Source: Brevibacillus dissolubilis (GTDB lineage: Bacteria; Bacillota; Bacilli; Brevibacillales; Brevibacillaceae). From it: a DNA stretch of 64,000 nucleotides. A program made the translations under genes and the position numbers. Where the stretch lies: contig NZ_VCNA01000013.1 of assembly GCF_006170445.1 (NCBI RefSeq), forward strand, positions 1-64,000, read 5' to 3'. This document shows positions 62,169 to 64,000 of this stretch, piece by piece (the first letter of the stretch is position 1; each line of letters opens with the position of its first letter). The notes beneath the pieces were generated by a model. It was given only the letters and a program-made list of their open reading frames with translations, did not search any database and was not told where the DNA came from.

Positions 62169-62712
62169 AATCACTCACCTGCCATTCACTAATATCCTTG
62201 ATCCAGCTGTCTTCCTTTAAACAATATTGTTTCTCAGTCCGAAAATGTCTCGTTATATTACGGTTTGTCTGCTTTTGATTCGTGTGGAGCACAGGTAACT
62301 GCTGCTCTTTCTTATGGACGTATACGAATGTTTTTGCAAGCATGTTAACAGACAGCACTTCTGATATAAAGTCGCAAAAATGGCTGTCTGTATAGTATGG
62401 ATGCTGTGCCCCAGGCAAACCTAGTTTTTTCAAGTATTGTTGTCTCCAATAAAAAAACTCATCTTGGTTCGCTCTCAAATCCAAATCCAAATACTCCAAC
62501 CCCGGCACACAAACCCCAACCCGCAGTACCACCGGCTCAGACATCCGGGACTTCGCCTTCATCTCCGCCCAGACCCTGGCCTGCAGCTGTTCCTTATACA
62601 GATACACACCATTCCCCAAAAAGTGCTGCTCCCCGCCGGAATACCCGAGCCGCTGTGTCCGCACGATCTCATCCGCAAAGGAACGCACCGTCCCATGATA
62701 AAAAACCTCCAT
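62161..62712 (-). CDS. ADP-ribosyltransferase-like protein (DUF3990-type)
   Basis: 183 residues with AGAAGGGG before the ATG. The start VFYHGTVRSFADEI holds an HG(T/S) motif, followed by LGYSGGEQHFLGNGVYLY and LQARVWAEMKA. This order, H-x-G then G-x-G-x-Y-x(n)-A-x-x-WA, resembles the NAD-binding H and Y blocks of ART-fold proteins, and FISEVLSV could supply the third residue (Glu). DUF3990-type proteins and ART toxins modify proteins or nucleic acids. Coupled to the 87-residue gene downstream. A tRNA- or protein-modifying enzyme is an alternative; the fold call needs a profile search. Confidence 0.65.
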   Translation of the reverse strand: MEVFYHGTVRSFADEIVRTQRLGYSGGEQHFLGNGVYLYKEQLQARVWAEMKAKSRMSEPVVLRVGVCVPGLEYLDLDLRANQDEFFYWRQQYLKKLGLPGAQHPYYTDSHFCDFISEVLSVNMLAKTFVYVHKKEQQLPVLHTNQKQTNRNITRHFRTEKQYCLKEDSWIKDISEWQVSDYG

Positions 62713-62783
62713 GCCCGATACCCCTTCTCCCTCTCACCCTTTCCTTTCATTCTGGCAAAAGACAACGGGGCCTTCAAATAAAT

Positions 62784-63683
62784 TTACCCTCCGACGCTCT
62801 CCTGACTTTTCTGTCCCTGCAACCCCACCACGATCATCGCCCCGGCCAGCACGGCGGCTACCCCTAGCCCTTGGATCATGGTCAGCCTCTCTCCGAACAG
62901 CATCGCGGAGAATCCAATCGTCAGCAACGGCTCGATCATGCTGATGACCGATGCCCTTGTGCTGCCGACTAGCTTCATCCCTTGAAACAGAGTGAGCATA
63001 GACATCATCGTCGAGATCAGGACGATTCCGATCAGTGCCGCCCATGCCTTCCATTCAAATCCCAGTTGCAGACTGTCCGTACTCATCCCCATCATCACCA
63101 GCGTAAGTGCCGCGAATGCGGATATATACAGACTCGCTACCATCGGCTGTACCTGCTGCAGCACCCGATTGCTGAAAAACACATAGCCCGCATACACGAC
63201 AGCAGCGGCACAGGCGTAGAGAATCCCGATCATATTCAGCTCACCAAAATTCGTCCCCATCACCAGCATCAGGCCCAAGATAGATAGAAAAATAGCACCG
63301 ATTACTTTTTTCGTCAGCTTTTCCCGATCCAGCAGGAAAGCCAAGATTGTCACAAAAATCGGGAACGTATACAACAGCAACGCCACCAGCGAAGCCGGGA
63401 TGAATTTAACCGCAGTAAAATAACTGATCGATTGCAGCGTATATCCCACCCCGCCAAGCAGGAACAGGGCGAGCAGATGCTTTCGGCTCACGTGAAGATT
63501 GGCCCGCTTGCTTTTGAGATAGATAAAAAACAACAGCCCTGCCAAAGCAAACCGCAGACACAACAAAGTCGTTACATCAGCGCCCCCTTGGTAGGCGAAC
63601 TTGGCGAAAATCGGCATGATCCCAAAGCCAGTCGCCGAAAGCGCCACTAAGAGCACACCAAAATAGTAGGGATTCACGTTCAT
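62784..63683 (-). CDS. EamA/DMT-family transporter
   Basis: 299 residues from ATG at 63683 (MNVNPYYFGVLLVALSATG); a GTG two codons on fits the GGAG spacing better and is a close alternative, while the frame to 63758 has no site. Ten membrane helices in two EamA halves: ALSATGFGIMPIFAKFAYQGG first, TLFQGMKLVGSTRASVISMIEPLLTI second. This is a different branch from the one at 22344. Substrate unknown. Confidence 0.88.
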   Translation of the reverse strand: MNVNPYYFGVLLVALSATGFGIMPIFAKFAYQGGADVTTLLCLRFALAGLLFFIYLKSKRANLHVSRKHLLALFLLGGVGYTLQSISYFTAVKFIPASLVALLLYTFPIFVTILAFLLDREKLTKKVIGAIFLSILGLMLVMGTNFGELNMIGILYACAAAVVYAGYVFFSNRVLQQVQPMVASLYISAFAALTLVMMGMSTDSLQLGFEWKAWAALIGIVLISTMMSMLTLFQGMKLVGSTRASVISMIEPLLTIGFSAMLFGERLTMIQGLGVAAVLAGAMIVVGLQGQKSQESVGG

Positions 63684-63779
63684 CACTCCGTCTCTTCCAT
63701 ATGTCCTAGATGGATTGGATTTGGTTGTAGTATACACCCGATCAACCGTTTTTCTCATTATATTTTGAAAAAAATAAAA

Positions 63780-63811
63780 ACAAGCAGCCCTGTCGCGTGC
63801 AGGGTGCTTGT
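63780..63811 (-). terminator. Terminator of the acidic-tail protein gene
   Basis: ACAAGCACCCTG / CAGGGCTGCTTGT hairpin with one mismatch, TTTTTATTTTT after it on the minus strand; 40 bases beyond the stop at 63852. Confidence 0.9.
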
Positions 63812-63851
63812 TTCATAGTCTTACGCTTAGCTTTTCGGCTCGATTTATCGA

Positions 63852-64000
63852 TTAAATCTCGTCATCGTCCAATTCAATTGTACCGTCGTCAGCATAACCT
63901 TCGAACTCGTGCAGTTCATCGTCTTCAGCGCTGTCGATGATGACACCGTGAACATCCGCATCCTCGAATACGTCCCATACATCCTCTGTGACGCTTTCTA
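63852..64000 (-). CDS. C-terminal end of an acidic protein (partial)
   Basis: The gene enters from the right edge; only the last 48 codons are present. The visible part is strikingly acidic (ESVTEDVWDVFEDADVHG ... DDELHEFEGYADDGTIELD, ending DDDEI). Such Asp/Glu tails occur in RNA polymerase delta-like, cell-division and chaperone proteins, but the fragment is too short for a family call. It has its own terminator. Confidence 0.7.
   Translation of the reverse strand, partial: ESVTEDVWDVFEDADVHGVIIDSAEDDELHEFEGYADDGTIELDDDEI

Noticed and set aside
63677-63758. An N-terminal extension of the EamA transporter to 63758.
   Set aside because: The added residues are hydrophilic, have no ribosome site and precede a GGAG signal placed for the later start.

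Overview
The window is a chromosomal segment of a motile, endospore-forming Bacillota. The evidence is a Spo0E-like phosphatase, CotH-type protein, motAB, four methyl-accepting chemotaxis proteins, ROK glucokinase, DagK, RlmCD, strong AGGAGG-type ribosome binding sites, and a 16S rRNA 5' end with low-GC Gram-positive leader signals. Overall impression is a Brevibacillus/Tumebacillus-like member of the Bacilli, but the genus cannot be fixed from sequence reading alone. I see no insertion sequence, prophage or CRISPR array; most genes are on the minus strand.

Layout. 1-710: a minus-strand Ile-Ala-Gly-Arg tRNA cluster reads into the start of a 16S rRNA gene that leaves the window. 800-3680: motAB, a ZIP metal transporter and a Mpo1-like membrane protein. 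3685-6905: a secreted cell-wall enzyme joining a NamZ/DUF1343 domain to a polysaccharide deacetylase, then a zone of gene decay (broken VOC gene, PfpI-like scrap) and a Spo0E-like gene. 7248-11035: a MacB-like ABC exporter operon. 11214-15417: two chemoreceptors. 15662-24765: secreted proteins, small unknown genes, a MerR regulator translationally coupled to a DMT exporter, and a PARG-like (TIGR02452) gene. 24926-27737: a compact three-gene operon (YkgJ-like cysteine cluster protein, coiled-coil glycine-zipper membrane protein, glycine-zipper protein with a possible nuclease-like motif) of unknown purpose. 27948-30044: a SigD-like promoter, a degraded coding tract and a chemoreceptor. 30215-32212: a secreted amidase with PWG repeats.

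32812-36530 is the most interesting locus. A strong promoter drives a 26-codon peptide gene with an excellent ribosome binding site, then a hairpin terminator/attenuator, then a membrane metalloprotease whose N-terminus looks like a PqqD-type peptide-recognition domain, and a TPR/degenerate-ATPase protein joined to it by a stop/start overlap. No such peptide would normally be annotated. It looks like a self-contained ribosomally made peptide or peptide-signalling system.

36636-54298: diguanylate cyclase, the VTC-DUF4956-CotH operon, RluA-type pseudouridine synthase, DinB-like protein, a ParB-like-motif protein, a fourth chemoreceptor, a 1000-residue orphan protein, hydrolase/racemase pair and an AlgI/AlgJ-type acetylation pair. 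54458-58099: defence-flavoured genes (PD-(D/E)XK-like protein, DUF262/DUF1524 GmrSD-like protein and partner). 58288-64000: RlmCD, DagK, GlcK, an ADP-ribosyltransferase-like gene overlapping a small partner (possible toxin-antitoxin pair), an EamA transporter and the acidic C-terminus of a further protein.
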